64,000 nucleotides of DNA from Rugamonas brunnea (GCF_014042345.1 NZ_JACEZT010000002.1:62001-126000), one strand, 5' to 3'. Positions 17,077-28,721 are shown, counted from the first letter of the stretch. Numbers and translations are program-made. The notes: generated by a model not told the origin, from the letters alone.

Positions 17077-17562
17077 ATGACCATTGCGCTTAATTCCGTC
17101 AGCTATCCATCGTCGTCCTTCCAGACCTATGTGCCGCCGGCCCAGACCAATGGCGGCGTTGGTTTGCCGGATGCCGCCGTCGCGCTGTCGGCGCAGCAAG
17201 CCGTGGTCGCTTCGCTTGGCGGTTCCACGGGCGTCACCGTCTACACGCCCAGCGGCTTGCTGGAATCGTTGCAACAGGCCGGCATCCTGGCCGAACCGGC
17301 CACCGTGCCCGTGCCGGGCAGCAACACGGCCAACCTGGCCCAGCAGGCGTTGCAGCTAGGTGTGATCGGCACGCTGACCGGCACCGACACCACGGCCACC
17401 TCCGGCATCTACAACGGCGCCGGCGTGCTGGCGGGCTTGCCGTCCACGCAGGCGTCCAGCAACTGGGCTGACTTGCTCAAAACCAACCCTTCGCTGGCCG
17501 GTGCCGTGATCCAGGCGTCCGTCAATTCCAGCCTGGTCAGCACCCTGTTCACCACCGCCTGA
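17077..17562 (+). CDS. Unknown Ala/Ser/Thr-rich protein
   Basis: A 161-residue protein that I do not recognise. AGGAGTG before the ATG at 17077 and a TATAGT box about 30 bases upstream support expression. It has no signal peptide, membrane segment or cysteine. The composition is rich in Ala, Ser, Thr, Gly and Leu; a middle part (SAQQAVVASLGGSTGVTVY, ESLQQAGIL) and a C-terminal part (NWADLLKTNPSLAGAVIQAS) look helical with Gly/Thr linkers. It stands alone between the divergent BKACE unit and the convergent ABC-peptidase gene, whose stop codon is 7 bases away. Such proteins seem lineage-restricted, but this cannot be checked here. Confidence 0.7.
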   Translation: MTIALNSVSYPSSSFQTYVPPAQTNGGVGLPDAAVALSAQQAVVASLGGSTGVTVYTPSGLLESLQQAGILAEPATVPVPGSNTANLAQQALQLGVIGTLTGTDTTATSGIYNGAGVLAGLPSTQASSNWADLLKTNPSLAGAVIQASVNSSLVSTLFTTA

Positions 17563-17569
17563 ACGCCCG

Positions 17570-20500
17570 CTAGCGGGCCGTCATCTCCACGTTGACCATG
17601 TTGTCGTCCGGCTTGCGGTCGATCAGCTTGTTGTCGGGATCGATGCCGGCCCGGACCGGGCGGCCCGCCACCAGCAGCGTGTAGCGGTTGTCCTTGCGGT
17701 CCATGCGCACGCGCTGGCGCAGCAGCGGATTGCCGTTGGCGTCGTCCACGCCGATATCGATCCAGTCGTGCAGCGGCACGTCCTGCTCCGCGCCCTGCTC
17801 ATCGGCCCGCACCTTGGCCGCGCTGACGGCCAGTTGCACTTCGTAGCGGCCGTCGGCCAGCTTGCGCGCCGTGGCCGACACGGCATGGTTTTCGTACAGC
17901 ACGATCTGCTCGAACAAGTCGTCGATCAGGTAGGCATGCTCGGGCGGCGTGATGCGGCGCAGCGCGTCCACCAGCACGGTCACGCCGGGGTAGGGGCCGC
18001 TGCGCCGGCCGTAGTCGGCCAGCAGCGTGCGCAGCGCGGCGTTGACGCGCGCCTCGCCGATCCGGTCCTGCAGCAAATACATGGCCAGGCTGCCCTTGTT
18101 GTAGTGGACATAGTCCTGGTGTTCGTTCTCGGCCAGCGGCAATTCCTTCTTGCGTTCCAGCGCGCGGCCCAGCAGGTATTTGTTGAGGTCGTAGCGCAGG
18201 AAGCGGCGCATCTTGCCGGCCCCGTAGCGTTGCTGCATCACCATCAGCGCCGAGTATTCGGCCAGCGTTTCGCTCAGCGCGCTGGCGCCGCGCGCGTTGC
18301 CGCCCACCAGCTGGTGGCCCCACCACTGGTGCGCCAATTCATGGGCGCTCACGTAGAACGGGTAATCGATGTCCTTGGGATTCTTGTCGTCCACCTTGGC
18401 GATGAAGCCCACGCTTTCCGAGAACGGGATCGTGTTCGGGTACGACTGGGCGAACGCGGCGAAGCGGGGGAACTCCACCACGCGCAGCACCTTGAACTGG
18501 TAGGGGCCGAAGTTGCGGGTGCAATAGTCCAGCCCGTCCTTGAGGCCGTGGGCGATGCGCTCCAGGTTGAATTCGTGGCCGCGATGGTAGTACAGCTCGA
18601 TACCGACGTCCTGCCACCAGTCGCGCCGCACCTGGTAGCGGGCCGACTGCACGGCGTAGAAGTTCAGGATAGGCTGGTCCACCGTGTAATGGAAATAGTG
18701 GCGGCCGTTGGCGCGCCAGTCCTTCTCCAGCGTGCCCGGCGCAATGGCCGTCTGGTCGGCGCTGGTGCTGACGGTGGCGTCGAAATGGATCCAGTCGGCG
18801 TCGTTGCTCACTTCGTTGTTGGCCAGGCCGCGCGGATCGTCGCGCGCCAGCATGCGTTCGCGCGCGGGCAGGGCGTGGCGGCGGCGGTCGCGCGCATCGT
18901 CGAGCTCGATGCGTTGCTGGTAGCCGATGTGGGGCAGCACGTCATTGTTGAAGAAGGTGCCGTTGGCCGCCACCGGCGTCTCCTGGCCCAGGCCGAAGCT
19001 GCCCTTGGGCGCGAATTCCAGGTCGAATTCCAGCGCCAGTGCGGCGCCCGGCGCCAGCGGCTTGGACAACTGGTAGCTGTAGAAGCCCAGCTCCGTGTCG
19101 CGCAGGCCGGGCCGCACGGGCTGGCTGAAGCGCATGGCGCGGATGGCCGCCGTCTTGTCCTGCTGCACCAGCACGGTGGTGATGGCTTGCGCCGTGCGGT
19201 TGCGCAGCACGTAGCGGCCCTTGGCCAGCAGCCGGCGTTGTTCCGGCACGATGTCCAGGTTCAGCGTCACGTCCGTGATGCGGGGCTGGGGCAGGGCGGC
19301 GAATCGCTTGTACTGGCGCTCGTAGCGGCCCCGCTGTTCCTCCTTGCCCCAGGTCGAATGGTAATCGTTGGCGATGTGCATGTTGTAGAACAGCACGCCG
19401 CCGGCGCCGCCGAACACCAGCAGGCCGCCCGCCAGCGCCCGCAGCACGGGTGCCGTGAGGCCGTGGCGCGCCAGTTGCAGCCGCTGGCGCCATTCGGCGT
19501 TGGTGCCGCGCGCCCAGAACAGCAGCGACAGCACCACCAGCACGATGGCCGCGCCGCTCCAGTACAGGTCGAACCACCATTCGCGCGCCAGCGCGTGGCC
19601 GTAGCCGTTCAGGGCCGAGTAGGTGAGGGTGGGGGTGATGCCGTACAGCAGCATCGGATGGTCGAGGCCGATGGAACTGAGCGTGATGGTCGCCAGGTAG
19701 TACACGATCATGGCGAAGTAACCCAGGTACTTGTGGTTGAGCAGCGCTTGCAGCGTGATGGCCAGCACGGCCACCAGCGCGTAGCCGGGCAGCTGGATCA
19801 GGAACAGCTGGTACAGGTACAGGCCCGGTTCGAGCAGGAAGTAACCCTTGAAGACTTGGATCGACATGCCGCACAGCATGACCACCACCAGCAGCATCGC
19901 TTGCAGGCCGACCAGCGCGATCAGCTTGGCCATCAGCGGCAGCCAGCTGGGAATGGGCAGCGCGTCCAGCATCTGCGCCATGCGCGCTTCGCGTTCGCGC
20001 CATACCAGTTCGCCCGCGTAGAAGGTGGTGAGGATCAGCATGAACAGCGCGAACATGCTGGACACGGCGTCGAGCACCATGTAGGTGACCGGGTAGGTGT
20101 TGGTGCCGAACATGGAGCCGAGGTCGATCGCGCTGGCGTACATCATCAGCACGCCGGCCAGCACGATGACGAGGAAGTAGATGTTTTTGGTGGTTTCGCG
20201 CAGGTTCAGCCAGCTCATGCGCGCCAGCAGCAGGCCCAGGCTGCGGGCCGCGAAATCGGGCCGTTCCGGCGCGGCCGTGGCGACGGGCGCGGCCGGCGGC
20301 GCCGCTTCCTTGTCGGTGCGCCGGTCGGCGCCGCTGTCGACGCTGGCGATGAAGTGGAAGCGCCAGTAGCCGAGTAGCAGCGCGGCCGCGCCCAGGCCGC
20401 ACCAGATCGCGCGGTTGAGCAGGAACACCCCTTCCAGCCACACCATGCGCGTGTTGCGCTCGGCGATGGGCCAGTACTCGGTGAGGCGGATGATGGCCGT

Positions 20501-21145
20501 GGTGCCGAACGGGTCGATCAGGGCCGCCAGCGTCTTGTAGTCGAGGTCGCGGGCCAGGTCGGGCGCGACGATGTAGCCGATCAGCATGACGACGCTGCTG
20601 ATGTAGACGGGCAGCATGCGCCGCGTGAGCGCGGCCAGGATGAAGAACACGGCGCCGAAGATGAAGATGTCGGGCAGCATCACGCTGGCATACGGCATCA
20701 GGAAGGCCAGCGGGCCCGGATGGCCAAGCCGTTCCACGTCGATGCCGGGCAGATAGGTGCCCAGCCAGGCGCCCAGCGGCAGGCTGGTGAAGATCACGGC
20801 CAGGCTCAGGAAGGCGCCCAGGAAGCGGCCGAAGATGTACTGGTGCTTGCCGATCGGGGCGCTGAAGAAGAAGTGGTGCATGTCATATTCGAAATCCTGC
20901 TGCACCGAGCGGCCCATCATGGCCGCCATCACGATCACGCCCAGCGAGCCGAGGTAGCTGACCGTGATCATCACGGAACGCGGCGCGTTGATGGCCACGC
21001 TGCCGAACGACACCACGGCGGCCTTGAACACGCCGCCGGCGGCCGCCATCCACAGCAGGGCCAGCAGCAGGAACATGCCGAAATAGACCCAGGTCGACAG
21101 CAGCTTGAGCCGCTGGCGCGCCTCGAACAGGGCAATGGCTAACAT
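17570..21145 (-). CDS. ABC transporter permease fused to M1-family aminopeptidase
   Basis: A 1191-residue membrane protein. The N-terminal 590 or so residues hold two blocks of about six transmembrane helices each (block one starts [18 protein letters not shown]; block two ends near [12 protein letters not shown]). One more helix near 600 leads into a C-terminal M1 metallopeptidase domain. The zinc site is complete: HELAH at 935-939 with the third ligand Glu959 in [10 protein letters not shown], one residue further than the textbook HExxH-x18-E spacing, as is usual in this fused group. The paired ATPase ends 21 bases upstream. Together they probably form an exporter or peptide-processing machine; the substrate is unknown. 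Confidence 0.88.
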   Translation of the reverse strand: MLAIALFEARQRLKLLSTWVYFGMFLLLALLWMAAAGGVFKAAVVSFGSVAINAPRSVMITVSYLGSLGVIVMAAMMGRSVQQDFEYDMHHFFFSAPIGKHQYIFGRFLGAFLSLAVIFTSLPLGAWLGTYLPGIDVERLGHPGPLAFLMPYASVMLPDIFIFGAVFFILAALTRRMLPVYISSVVMLIGYIVAPDLARDLDYKTLAALIDPFGTTAIIRLTEYWPIAERNTRMVWLEGVFLLNRAIWCGLGAAALLLGYWRFHFIASVDSGADRRTDKEAAPPAAPVATAAPERPDFAARSLGLLLARMSWLNLRETTKNIYFLVIVLAGVLMMYASAIDLGSMFGTNTYPVTYMVLDAVSSMFALFMLILTTFYAGELVWREREARMAQMLDALPIPSWLPLMAKLIALVGLQAMLLVVVMLCGMSIQVFKGYFLLEPGLYLYQLFLIQLPGYALVAVLAITLQALLNHKYLGYFAMIVYYLATITLSSIGLDHPMLLYGITPTLTYSALNGYGHALAREWWFDLYWSGAAIVLVVLSLLFWARGTNAEWRQRLQLARHGLTAPVLRALAGGLLVFGGAGGVLFYNMHIANDYHSTWGKEEQRGRYERQYKRFAALPQPRITDVTLNLDIVPEQRRLLAKGRYVLRNRTAQAITTVLVQQDKTAAIRAMRFSQPVRPGLRDTELGFYSYQLSKPLAPGAALALEFDLEFAPKGSFGLGQETPVAANGTFFNNDVLPHIGYQQRIELDDARDRRRHALPARERMLARDDPRGLANNEVSNDADWIHFDATVSTSADQTAIAPGTLEKDWRANGRHYFHYTVDQPILNFYAVQSARYQVRRDWWQDVGIELYYHRGHEFNLERIAHGLKDGLDYCTRNFGPYQFKVLRVVEFPRFAAFAQSYPNTIPFSESVGFIAKVDDKNPKDIDYPFYVSAHELAHQWWGHQLVGGNARGASALSETLAEYSALMVMQQRYGAGKMRRFLRYDLNKYLLGRALERKKELPLAENEHQDYVHYNKGSLAMYLLQDRIGEARVNAALRTLLADYGRRSGPYPGVTVLVDALRRITPPEHAYLIDDLFEQIVLYENHAVSATARKLADGRYEVQLAVSAAKVRADEQGAEQDVPLHDWIDIGVDDANGNPLLRQRVRMDRKDNRYTLLVAGRPVRAGIDPDNKLIDRKPDDNMVNVEMTAR

Positions 21146-21166
21146 GGCTGGCCTTTACCGTTTCCG

Positions 21167-22060
<894 letters not shown>

Positions 22061-22265
22061 TGTGACTCCTGTCCTGGTTCTGTAACGGCCGGTTGGCGGC
22101 ATTGCAGAACGAATAAGCACTTTTTACATGGTGCATTGTATTGAATTTGCGACAGCCGCGGGGGGCGATTGCGACAGGCGGCGCGAAGGACGCGCCAGAG
22201 TGCGCAAACGGCGCACTGGAACGCGGGCCGCCGGCGGGGGCGCGGCGCGGCCCGTTGTAGGAACG

Positions 22266-23462
22266 TTAATTGCGAAACAGGACCTGCTCGCGGTTGAACC
22301 ACCAGCGGCACAGGGCCAGCATGGCGCCGGCCGAGAGCGTGGTCGACAGCAGGATCACGGAAAACATGCGGTAATCCATGGTGCCCTTGACCAGCTCCTT
22401 CATGGCCAGCGACACATTGGTGAGCGGCACCATGGCCCAGAACCAGTTCATCTCCACGCCCGGCAGCAGGGCCACGATGGTGGGCAGGATGGTGACGATG
22501 ATCAGCGGCGAGATCAGGCCGGCCGCTTCCTTGTAGCTCTTGGCGTAGACCGAGATGGCCAGCAGGATGGAGGCGAAGATCGCCGCCGTGGGGATCAGCA
22601 TCAGCGCCACCATGGCCAGGTCGAGCACGCCGATGGCGTGCAGCATCATGGCCAGGTTGCCTTCGACGGCATGGCCGAAGAAGAACAGCAGCAAACCCAG
22701 GCTGACCACCATCAGCAGCGCCGAGGTCAGGCCGATCGTGAACAGCACCAGGAACTTGGCCACCACGATGGCCGAGCGCGGCACGGGCGCCAGCAGCAGC
22801 GTTTCCAGCGTGCCCCGTTCCTTCTCGCCCGCGGCCGTGTCGATGGCCGGGTACATGGCTGCCATCAGGCACACCATCAGCAGGATGTAGGGCAGGAAAC
22901 CGCCGAACAGGGCGCCCATTTGTTCACGCTTGTCGGCGGTGGAATGCTCTTCGAGCTTGATCGGGTCGAGCGCGAAGCGCAACTGGTTCTGGCTCAGGCC
23001 CAGGGCCAGCAGCGCCTGTTCGCGCAGGGCGCTGTTCTGGGCGTGGATCACGGCCATCACGCGCTTGCGCGTCACGTCGATCGGTGTGGCGTTGTTGTAG
23101 TGCAGGGCGACGGCCGCCTGTTGCTGGCGCGCCAGCCGGTCTTCGAAGCCGTCCGGAATGACCAGCGCGAACTTGATGCGGTCGTCCGCGATGGCGGCCT
23201 TGATCTGCTCCGGCCCGGCCAGCTTCACTTCGCGGAACCCCTTCTCGTGGGCGAAGCGGGCGCTGAGCTGGGGCGCGTTCTGCTGGCCGAAGATGCTGTA
23301 GGTCATTTCCGCCGTGTTGGCATGGCGGAACATGGAGGAGGACAGGTAGCCAAAGCCGGTGAAGATCAGCGGCATGGCGAAGATGGGGATGAACACCGTG
23401 AAGATGAAGGTCTTGCGGTCGCGCACCAGCTCCAGCATTTCCTTCAGGTAGATGGTCCACAT
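22266..23462 (-). CDS. ABC-2 type permease, NatB-like
   Basis: A 398-residue permease. It begins [19 protein letters not shown], the typical NatB/YhaP N-terminus, with one transmembrane helix near 20-45. A periplasmic domain of about 150 residues and then five or six C-terminal helices follow, including GEKERGTLETLLLAPVPRSA, a conserved ABC-2 exporter motif. The start overlaps the end of the ATPase gene by 19 bases, so the two are coupled. NatAB of Bacillus exports sodium, but this fold serves many substrates and the cargo here is not known. Confidence 0.9.
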   Translation of the reverse strand: MWTIYLKEMLELVRDRKTFIFTVFIPIFAMPLIFTGFGYLSSSMFRHANTAEMTYSIFGQQNAPQLSARFAHEKGFREVKLAGPEQIKAAIADDRIKFALVIPDGFEDRLARQQQAAVALHYNNATPIDVTRKRVMAVIHAQNSALREQALLALGLSQNQLRFALDPIKLEEHSTADKREQMGALFGGFLPYILLMVCLMAAMYPAIDTAAGEKERGTLETLLLAPVPRSAIVVAKFLVLFTIGLTSALLMVVSLGLLLFFFGHAVEGNLAMMLHAIGVLDLAMVALMLIPTAAIFASILLAISVYAKSYKEAAGLISPLIIVTILPTIVALLPGVEMNWFWAMVPLTNVSLAMKELVKGTMDYRMFSVILLSTTLSAGAMLALCRWWFNREQVLFRN

Positions 23463-24244
23463 GGCGCGCCCCCGTGGTTGATGACGCAGATGAAGGCGTC
23501 GTACAGGTCGGCGCTGCCGCCCAGGTGGCGCAATTGCTCCGTGGTGCCGTGGAACGCCGTCTTGCCGTGGTTGATGATGCAGACCCGGTCGCACAGCTTT
23601 TCCACCTCGTGCAGGTGGTGGGTGGAAAAGATCAGCGGGATACGCAGCGCCTTGTAGCTGGCGATGAAGTCGAGCAGGATCTTGGACGACATCACGTCCA
23701 GTCCCGTGGTCGGCTCGTCCAGGATGACGATCTGCGGCTCGTGCACGACGGTGCGGGCGATCGCGCATTTCTGCTTCATGCCGGTCGATAGCTGGTCGGC
23801 CCGCTTGTTGCCGAATGCATGCATTTGCAGCAGGTCGAACAATTCGTCGCAGCGGCGTTGCAGGTAGGCCGGGCTCATGCCGTGCAGGCGGCCGAAATAC
23901 TCGATGTTCTCACGCGCCGTCAGGCGGCCGTACAGCCCCGTGGTGCCGGACAGGAAGCCGATGCGCTGGCGCGCGGCCAGCGGGTCGGCCAGCAAATCCT
24001 CGCCGTTGGCCAGTACGCTGCCGGCGTCGGGCTTGAGTGCCGTCGACAGCAGGCGCAGGGTGGTGGTCTTGCCGGCGCCGTTCGGGCCCAGCAGGCCCAG
24101 CACCTCGCCCGGCGCGCAGCGGAAACTGACGTCGCGCACGGCATGGAACCAGCCATCATGCTCGCGCGGATCATGCAGCTGGTACGGTGTGCCTTTGTGC
24201 GACGGCAGCCGGAAACGCTTGGCCAGGCCCTTTACCTCGATCAT
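23444..24244 (-). CDS. ABC transporter ATP-binding protein, NatA-like
   Basis: A 266-residue ATPase. Walker [11 protein letters not shown], signature [13 protein letters not shown], Walker [14 protein letters not shown] and the H-loop ([13 protein letters not shown]) are intact. The LSTGMKQK form of the signature is typical of NatA-type sodium and drug exporters. An insertion near residues 15-32 ([20 protein letters not shown]) is longer than in most relatives. TAAGGAA lies before the ATG at 24244. It is the first gene of the four-gene run of ABC components on this strand and overlaps its permease. Confidence 0.92.
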   Translation of the reverse strand: MIEVKGLAKRFRLPSHKGTPYQLHDPREHDGWFHAVRDVSFRCAPGEVLGLLGPNGAGKTTTLRLLSTALKPDAGSVLANGEDLLADPLAARQRIGFLSGTTGLYGRLTARENIEYFGRLHGMSPAYLQRRCDELFDLLQMHAFGNKRADQLSTGMKQKCAIARTVVHEPQIVILDEPTTGLDVMSSKILLDFIASYKALRIPLIFSTHHLHEVEKLCDRVCIINHGKTAFHGTTEQLRHLGGSADLYDAFICVINHGGAPCGPST

Positions 24245-24321
24245 CGGGCGTTCCTTATGACTCGGTAAGGTAGAGTAGCATGCAAAAATTCTGGCGTGCA
24301 AGGCACAAGCGCGGAATCTCT

Positions 24322-24330
24322 TGCTATAGT
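24322..24330 (+). promoter_or_regulatory. Extended -10 promoter, predicted leaderless transcript
   Basis: TGCTATAGT is an extended -10 element (TG-N-TATAGT) ending 7 bases before the ATG at 24338. Transcription would begin at or next to the A of the start codon. No ribosome site precedes the gene, in keeping with a leaderless mRNA. Confidence 0.45.
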
Positions 24331-24337
24331 CTGCCCC

Positions 24338-24769
24338 ATGAATCCGCAACTGCAGCAAAACATCCTGGCCGTCACCCGTTGCGGCACCAGCAAGAGCGAG
24401 GGCACCGGTTTTTTCCGCGTGGCCACGGGCCTCTGTTACCTGGCCAGCCTGATGACCAAGGAAAAACTCGACTTCAAGCAGATCGACCGCGCCTACAACC
24501 GCTTCATCTACCACAGCATCGGCCGCGGGCATAGCATCACCAGCGTGCTGCAGTTCATGAGCGGGGAGAAGGTGGTGCGGGTGGTCGAATCGAAGCGCTT
24601 CCTGGAGGCGTTCGCCACCTATTGCCCCGAAGTGCCGGTGGAGAGCATTCCATTCCTGCTGGGCCTGAACCTGGGCGTGGCCAAGGATATTTCCGGCATC
24701 GATGTGCGCGGCCCGGTGGCCGACTACATCGAGCGCCAGCGCCAGTTGCGCGAGGAAGCGGACGCCTGA
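24338..24769 (+). CDS. Conserved hypothetical protein
   Basis: A 143-residue soluble protein that I do not recognise. It starts [20 protein letters not shown] and is a mixed alpha/beta, mildly charged sequence with no signal peptide, membrane helix or known catalytic motif. A basic, aromatic stretch ([20 protein letters not shown]) may bind nucleotide or nucleic acid, but this is a guess. It lies between the divergent NatA-like gene and coq7, with an extended -10 element placed for leaderless expression. The end is 67 bases before coq7, which has its own -10 box. Confidence 0.75.
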   Translation: MNPQLQQNILAVTRCGTSKSEGTGFFRVATGLCYLASLMTKEKLDFKQIDRAYNRFIYHSIGRGHSITSVLQFMSGEKVVRVVESKRFLEAFATYCPEVPVESIPFLLGLNLGVAKDISGIDVRGPVADYIERQRQLREEADA

Positions 24770-24806
24770 ACCCCGTCCGCCGGGCGCCATCTTTCCGCGA
24801 TGGTCC

Positions 24807-24812
24807 TATAAT
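24807..24812 (+). promoter_or_regulatory. -10 box of coq7
   Basis: A consensus TATAAT, 24 bases before the coq7 ATG. The -35 region (GCGCCA) is poor. Confidence 0.4.
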
Positions 24813-24836
24813 GGCGCTTTCCGAACGATTGCGATA

Positions 24837-25487
24837 ATGACCATGGCAGCGAACCGTTACCACCATCCCCTGGACCGTTTCATCGCCGGCGCCGACAAGG
24901 CGTTGCGCGTGATCACTGGCGTGGCGTCCGCGTCGCGCCCCACGCCGGGCGCGCACGCGGCCGACGGCGTGCTGAGCGAGGCCGAGCAGCGCCACAGCGC
25001 CGGCCTGATGCGCGTCAACCATGTGGGTGAAGTGTGCGCCCAGGCCCTGTACGACGCCCAAGCCCGTTTCGCCCACGGCGACGCCATGCGGGCCCAGTTT
25101 GAGCAGGCTGGACGGGAGGAGGAGGATCACCTGGCGTGGACCGCGCAGCGGCTGGCCGAGCTGGGCTCGCAGCCGAGCGTGCTGAACCCGTTCTTCTACG
25201 CGGGCGCGTATGCGCTGGGCACGGTGGCCGCCTACCTGGGCGACGCGCGCAGCCTGGGCTTTGTGGTGGAAACGGAACGCCAGGTGGAAGCCCATCTGGC
25301 CAGCCACCTGGAGAAACTGCCGCCGCAGGACGCCAAGTCGCGCGCCATCGTCGAGCAGATGCGGGTCGATGAAGTGGCGCATGGCGCGGCCGCGCAGGCG
25401 CTGGGCGCTGTCGAGCCGCCCGTGCCCGTCAAGCTGGCGATGACGGCCATGGCCAAGGTCATGACCGGCAGCGCCTACTACATTTAA
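24837..25487 (+). CDS. coq7: Coq7-family demethoxyubiquinone hydroxylase
   Basis: A di-iron monooxygenase for a late ring hydroxylation in ubiquinone synthesis at the membrane face. It has 216 residues. The iron ligands of the two ferritin-like repeats are visible: [13 protein letters not shown] with EEEDHL, and [11 protein letters not shown] with DEVAHG. Two short hydrophobic helices ([17 protein letters not shown] and the C-terminal [14 protein letters not shown]) fit membrane contact. Either of two ATGs (24837 or 24843) could be the start. It converges with osmC, 10 bases apart. Betaproteobacteria commonly use Coq7 rather than UbiF for this step. Confidence 0.93.
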   Translation: MTMAANRYHHPLDRFIAGADKALRVITGVASASRPTPGAHAADGVLSEAEQRHSAGLMRVNHVGEVCAQALYDAQARFAHGDAMRAQFEQAGREEEDHLAWTAQRLAELGSQPSVLNPFFYAGAYALGTVAAYLGDARSLGFVVETERQVEAHLASHLEKLPPQDAKSRAIVEQMRVDEVAHGAAAQALGAVEPPVPVKLAMTAMAKVMTGSAYYI

Positions 25488-25497
25488 GCGACTTCGT

Positions 25498-25923
25498 TTA
25501 AGCGACCTCGACGATCTCGAACGAGTGGGTGATCTCGGCCGTCTTGCCCAACATGATGGAAGCCGAGCAATATTTGTCGTGCGACAGCTTGATCGCCCGT
25601 TCCACGGACGCCGGCTTGAGGTTCTTGCCGGTGACGGTGAAGTGGAAGTTGATCTTGGTAAAGACCTTCGGTTCCGTGTCGGCCCGTTCGGCCTTCAGCG
25701 TGCATTCGCAGCCGCGCACGTCTTCGCGGCCCTTCTTCAGGATCAGCACCACGTCATAGGCGGTGCAGCCGCCCGTGCCCAGCAGCACCATTTCCATCGG
25801 ACGCGGCGCCAGGTTGTGGCCGCCACCCTCGGGGGCGCCATCCATGTTGACCAGGTGGCCGGAGCCCGTCTGTGCCAAAAAACTCATGCCCGACGGGCCG
25901 TTCCAGCTCACTTTGCATTCCAT
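25498..25923 (-). CDS. OsmC-family peroxiredoxin-like protein
   Basis: A 141-residue member of the OsmC/Ohr superfamily, which reduces peroxides through two cysteines. The peroxidatic Cys is in LGTGGCTAYDVV and the second in HDKYCSASIML, in the expected order. The N-terminus (MECKVSWNGPSGMSF) and the closing strand (HSFEIVEV) match the YhfA-like subgroup rather than Ohr. It is monocistronic and convergent with coq7. Its true substrate is unknown; members of this subgroup are often annotated only as OsmC family. Confidence 0.9.
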   Translation of the reverse strand: MECKVSWNGPSGMSFLAQTGSGHLVNMDGAPEGGGHNLAPRPMEMVLLGTGGCTAYDVVLILKKGREDVRGCECTLKAERADTEPKVFTKINFHFTVTGKNLKPASVERAIKLSHDKYCSASIMLGKTAEITHSFEIVEVA

Positions 25924-26007
25924 GCCATTCTCCGGTTAAAAAAACTGGACTGTATTGTAATGGACGCGGGACGCCACCGTGGCGCGGCCCCGCAAAGCCG
26001 CACGGCG

Positions 26008-26037
26008 CTTGACCCGGCCGCCAACTGGCGGTTATAA
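26008..26037 (+). promoter_or_regulatory. Promoter of rplM-rpsI
   Basis: TTGACC (26008-26013) and TATAAT (26032-26037) with an 18-base spacer. The leader to rplM is about 100 nt and holds a small hairpin (TCCGC 26085-26089 with GCGGA 26100-26104). In E. coli L13 represses its own operon through the leader; whether this leader does so is not established. Confidence 0.75.
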
Positions 26038-26144
26038 TTGCCGGCTTTCCGTTCGCTCAGGAAAGAATCAACAAAAAGGCCGAGTCCGCTGAAGCCATGG
26101 CGGAACCACCATATGAGCGTGTGTAATTCATTTAGGAAGTCAAC

Positions 26145-26573
26145 ATGAAAACTTTTTCCGCTAAAGGACATGAAGTCCAGCGCGACTGGTTCGTGATTGA
26201 CGCGACGGACAAAGTCCTCGGACGTGTTGCCAGCGAAGTGGCACTCCGACTGCGCGGCAAACACAAGCCAGAATTTACTCCTCACGTCGATACCGGCGAT
26301 TTCATCGTCATCATCAACGCAGGCAAACTGCGCGTGACCGGCACCAAAGCCACCGAGAAGACCTACTACCGTCACTCGGGCTACCCAGGCGGCATCTACG
26401 AAACCAACTTCCTGAAAATGCAACAGCGTTTCCCAGGTCGTGCGCTGGAAAAAGCGGTCAAGGGCATGCTGCCTAAGGGTCCGCTGGGCTACGCCATGAT
26501 CAAGAAGCTGAAAGTGTACGCCGAAGGTTCGCACCCGCACGCTGCTCAGCAACCTAAAGCACTCGAAATCTAA
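26145..26573 (+). CDS. rplM: 50S ribosomal protein L13
   Basis: An early-assembly protein of the large ribosomal subunit. It has 142 residues, the standard length. The sequence [20 protein letters not shown], then [20 protein letters not shown] and [20 protein letters not shown], is unmistakable. AGGAAG precedes the ATG. It is followed after 9 bases by rpsI, the near-universal rplM-rpsI pair. Codon use is less GC-biased than in neighbours, as expected for a highly expressed gene. Confidence 0.99.
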   Translation: MKTFSAKGHEVQRDWFVIDATDKVLGRVASEVALRLRGKHKPEFTPHVDTGDFIVIINAGKLRVTGTKATEKTYYRHSGYPGGIYETNFLKMQQRFPGRALEKAVKGMLPKGPLGYAMIKKLKVYAEGSHPHAAQQPKALEI

Positions 26574-26582
26574 GGAACTGAC

Positions 26583-26975
26583 ATGATCGGTAACTACAAT
26601 TACGGCACCGGCCGTCGCAAGAGTGCAGTGGCTCGCGTGTTCATCAAAGTTGGCACTGGCCAAATCATCGTCAACGGCAAGCCAGCGGCTGAGTACTTCT
26701 CCCGCGAAACCGGCCTGATGGTTATTCGTCAACCGCTGGAACTGACCGGCAACGTCGAGCGTTTCGACATCAAGGTCAACGTGCACGGCGGCGGCGAGTC
26801 CGGCCAGGCAGGTGCAGTGCGCCACGGTATCACCCGCGCCCTGATCGACTACGATGCAGGCCTGAAGGGCGATCTGGCCCGCGCCGGCTTCGTGACCCGC
26901 GATGCACGTGAAGTTGAACGTAAAAAAGTTGGTCTGCGCAAAGCACGTCGCGCAAAGCAATTCTCGAAGCGTTAA
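26583..26975 (+). CDS. rpsI: 30S ribosomal protein S9
   Basis: A small-subunit protein whose C-terminal tail reaches the P-site tRNA. It has 130 residues. [13 protein letters not shown] near the N-terminus and the basic end [17 protein letters not shown], with the terminal Lys-Arg that contacts tRNA, are diagnostic. It is cotranscribed with rplM and followed by a strong terminator. Confidence 0.99.
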   Translation: MIGNYNYGTGRRKSAVARVFIKVGTGQIIVNGKPAAEYFSRETGLMVIRQPLELTGNVERFDIKVNVHGGGESGQAGAVRHGITRALIDYDAGLKGDLARAGFVTRDAREVERKKVGLRKARRAKQFSKR

Positions 26976-27016
26976 TTTCACGCTCTATCAGCGCACTGCT
27001 TGCGGTGCGCTGTACC

Positions 27017-27053
27017 AAAAAGCCGCCGGCATCCGCCAGGCGGCTTTTTGTTT
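27017..27053 (+). terminator. Rho-independent terminator after rpsI
   Basis: AAAAAGCCGCC (27017-27027) pairs with GGCGGCTTTTT (27039-27049) across an 11-base loop, with further Ts after it. It separates the ribosomal operon from argC. Confidence 0.93.
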
Positions 27054-27138
27054 TATGGTGCAGCGCCGCACGAATGCCGTCCATGCCTGATAAAATGGCA
27101 GACATTCTCCATTTACCCCTACCTTTCAAGGAAAGAAC

Positions 27139-28170
27139 ATGATCAAAGTTGGCATCGTCGGCGGCACCGGATACACGGGAGTGGAATTGCTGCGTCTGTT
27201 GGCCGTTCATCCCGACGTGCAGCTGACGGCCATCACCTCGCGCAAGGAAGACGGCTTGCCCGTGGCCGACATGTTCCCTTCGCTGCGCGGCCGCGTGAAC
27301 CTGGCGTTTTCCTCGCCCGACAAGGCCGACCTGACCCAGTGCGACGTGGTGTTCTTCGCCACCCCGCACGGCGTGGCCATGGCCCAGGCGCCCGCCTTGC
27401 TGGCGGCCGGCGTGAAGGTGATCGACCTGGCGGCCGACTTCCGCCTGAAGGACCAGGCCACGTTCGAGCAGTGGTACAAGATTCCCCACACCTGCCCGGA
27501 ACTGCTGGAACAAGCCGTGTACGGCCTGGTCGAGCTGAACCGCGATGCCATCAAGGGCGCCAAGCTGATCGCCAACCCCGGCTGCTACCCGACCACCATG
27601 CAACTGGGCTTCTACCCGCTGCTCAAGGCTGGCCTGGTGGATGCGGGCGGCCTGATCGCCGACTGCAAGTCGGGCGTGTCCGGCGCCGGCCGCAAGGCTG
27701 AAATCGCCACGCTGTTCTCCGAATCCAGCGACAACTTCAAGGCCTACGGCGTGGCCGGCCACCGTCACACACCGGAAACCGTGGCCCAGCTGCAGAATTT
27801 CACCGACCAGCCCGTCAACCTGATCTTCACGCCGCACCTGGTGCCGATGATCCGCGGCATGCACTCCACGCTGTACGCGCGCCTGACGCGCGACATCAGC
27901 AATGAGGAACTGCAAGCCTTGTTCGAAGCGCAATACGCCGACGCGGCCTTCGTGGACGTGATGCCGTTCGGCTCCCATCCGGAAACCCGTTCCACGCGCG
28001 GCTCCAACATGCTGCGCCTGGCGCTGCATCGCCACGGCAACATGGTGATCGTGCTGGTGGTGCAGGACAACCTGGTCAAAGGCGCATCGGGCCAGGCCGT
28101 GCAGTGCATGAACCTGATGTTCGGCCTGGACGAGGGCAAGGGCCTGAACCAGGTGGCGCTGCTGCCTTAA
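27139..28170 (+). CDS. argC: N-acetyl-gamma-glutamyl-phosphate reductase
   Basis: The NADPH-dependent third step of arginine synthesis, making N-acetylglutamate semialdehyde. It has 343 residues, the usual size of the long type. The nucleotide-binding start [21 protein letters not shown], the catalytic Cys in [13 protein letters not shown] and the substrate-binding [10 protein letters not shown] are intact. AAGGAAAG lies before the ATG. It follows the rpsI terminator, so it has its own promoter. Other arg genes are not nearby. Confidence 0.98.
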   Translation: MIKVGIVGGTGYTGVELLRLLAVHPDVQLTAITSRKEDGLPVADMFPSLRGRVNLAFSSPDKADLTQCDVVFFATPHGVAMAQAPALLAAGVKVIDLAADFRLKDQATFEQWYKIPHTCPELLEQAVYGLVELNRDAIKGAKLIANPGCYPTTMQLGFYPLLKAGLVDAGGLIADCKSGVSGAGRKAEIATLFSESSDNFKAYGVAGHRHTPETVAQLQNFTDQPVNLIFTPHLVPMIRGMHSTLYARLTRDISNEELQALFEAQYADAAFVDVMPFGSHPETRSTRGSNMLRLALHRHGNMVIVLVVQDNLVKGASGQAVQCMNLMFGLDEGKGLNQVALLP

Positions 28171-28273
28171 TCAGCAGCCTCGGAAAACGGCGAGGCAGAT
28201 CAAGGCGGGCGGCGCCAAACTTGGGCATAGTCAGGCATGCCGGTGTCCGCTGCCGGCCTTGCCGGGGAGTGCC

Positions 28274-28690
28274 ATGTTCGCCAAAGCCCGTAATCCGATG
28301 GAAAGCCTGATCGGCCCGGCCACCCGGATCGACGGGCATTTGCTGTTCCGGGGCGGGCTGCGCATCGACGGCAAGGTGGTGGGCAGCGTGTGCGCGGAGC
28401 CGGGGCAGGACAGTTACCTGGTGGTGTCCGAGCATGCCTGCATCGACGGCGAGGTGCGCTGCGGCCACCTGATTGTGAACGGCGAGATACGCGGCGCTAT
28501 CCATGCGGCTGAAAGGGTTGAAATTCAGCCCAAAGCCCGTATCGTAGGGGATGTTTATTACAAGGTGCTGGAAATGCACGGTGGCGCCCAGGTGCTGGGC
28601 AAGCTGGCCTGGCGCGACGGCGCCGCTGCGGCGGGCCAGGACGCTGCGATTGGCGTGGTCGAGAGCATAAATTGCGCCAAAGGTCTATAA
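28274..28690 (+). CDS. Bactofilin family protein
   Basis: A 138-residue polymer-forming cytoskeletal protein (bactofilin, DUF583). Bactofilins self-assemble without nucleotide into beta-helical filaments that position cell-wall or envelope factors. The core, about residues 15-115, shows the repeated beta-helix pattern IDGHLLFRGGLRIDGKVVGS, ACIDGEVRCGHLIVNGEIRG and VEIQPKARIVGDVYYKVLEM. GGGGAG lies before the ATG at 28274. It lies between argC and erpA on the same strand, an arrangement with no evident functional link to either. Confidence 0.9.
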   Translation: MFAKARNPMESLIGPATRIDGHLLFRGGLRIDGKVVGSVCAEPGQDSYLVVSEHACIDGEVRCGHLIVNGEIRGAIHAAERVEIQPKARIVGDVYYKVLEMHGGAQVLGKLAWRDGAAAAGQDAAIGVVESINCAKGL

Positions 28691-28721
28691 TGTACGGAAT
28701 GATTTTATGTAGGAGTCTGAT

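Noticed and set aside
18301..18360. Broken zinc site in the M1 domain because the third ligand is 19, not 18, residues after HExxH
   Set aside because: The E-x2-A-x-Y context around Glu959 is intact, and the extra residue is usual in permease-fused M1 proteins.
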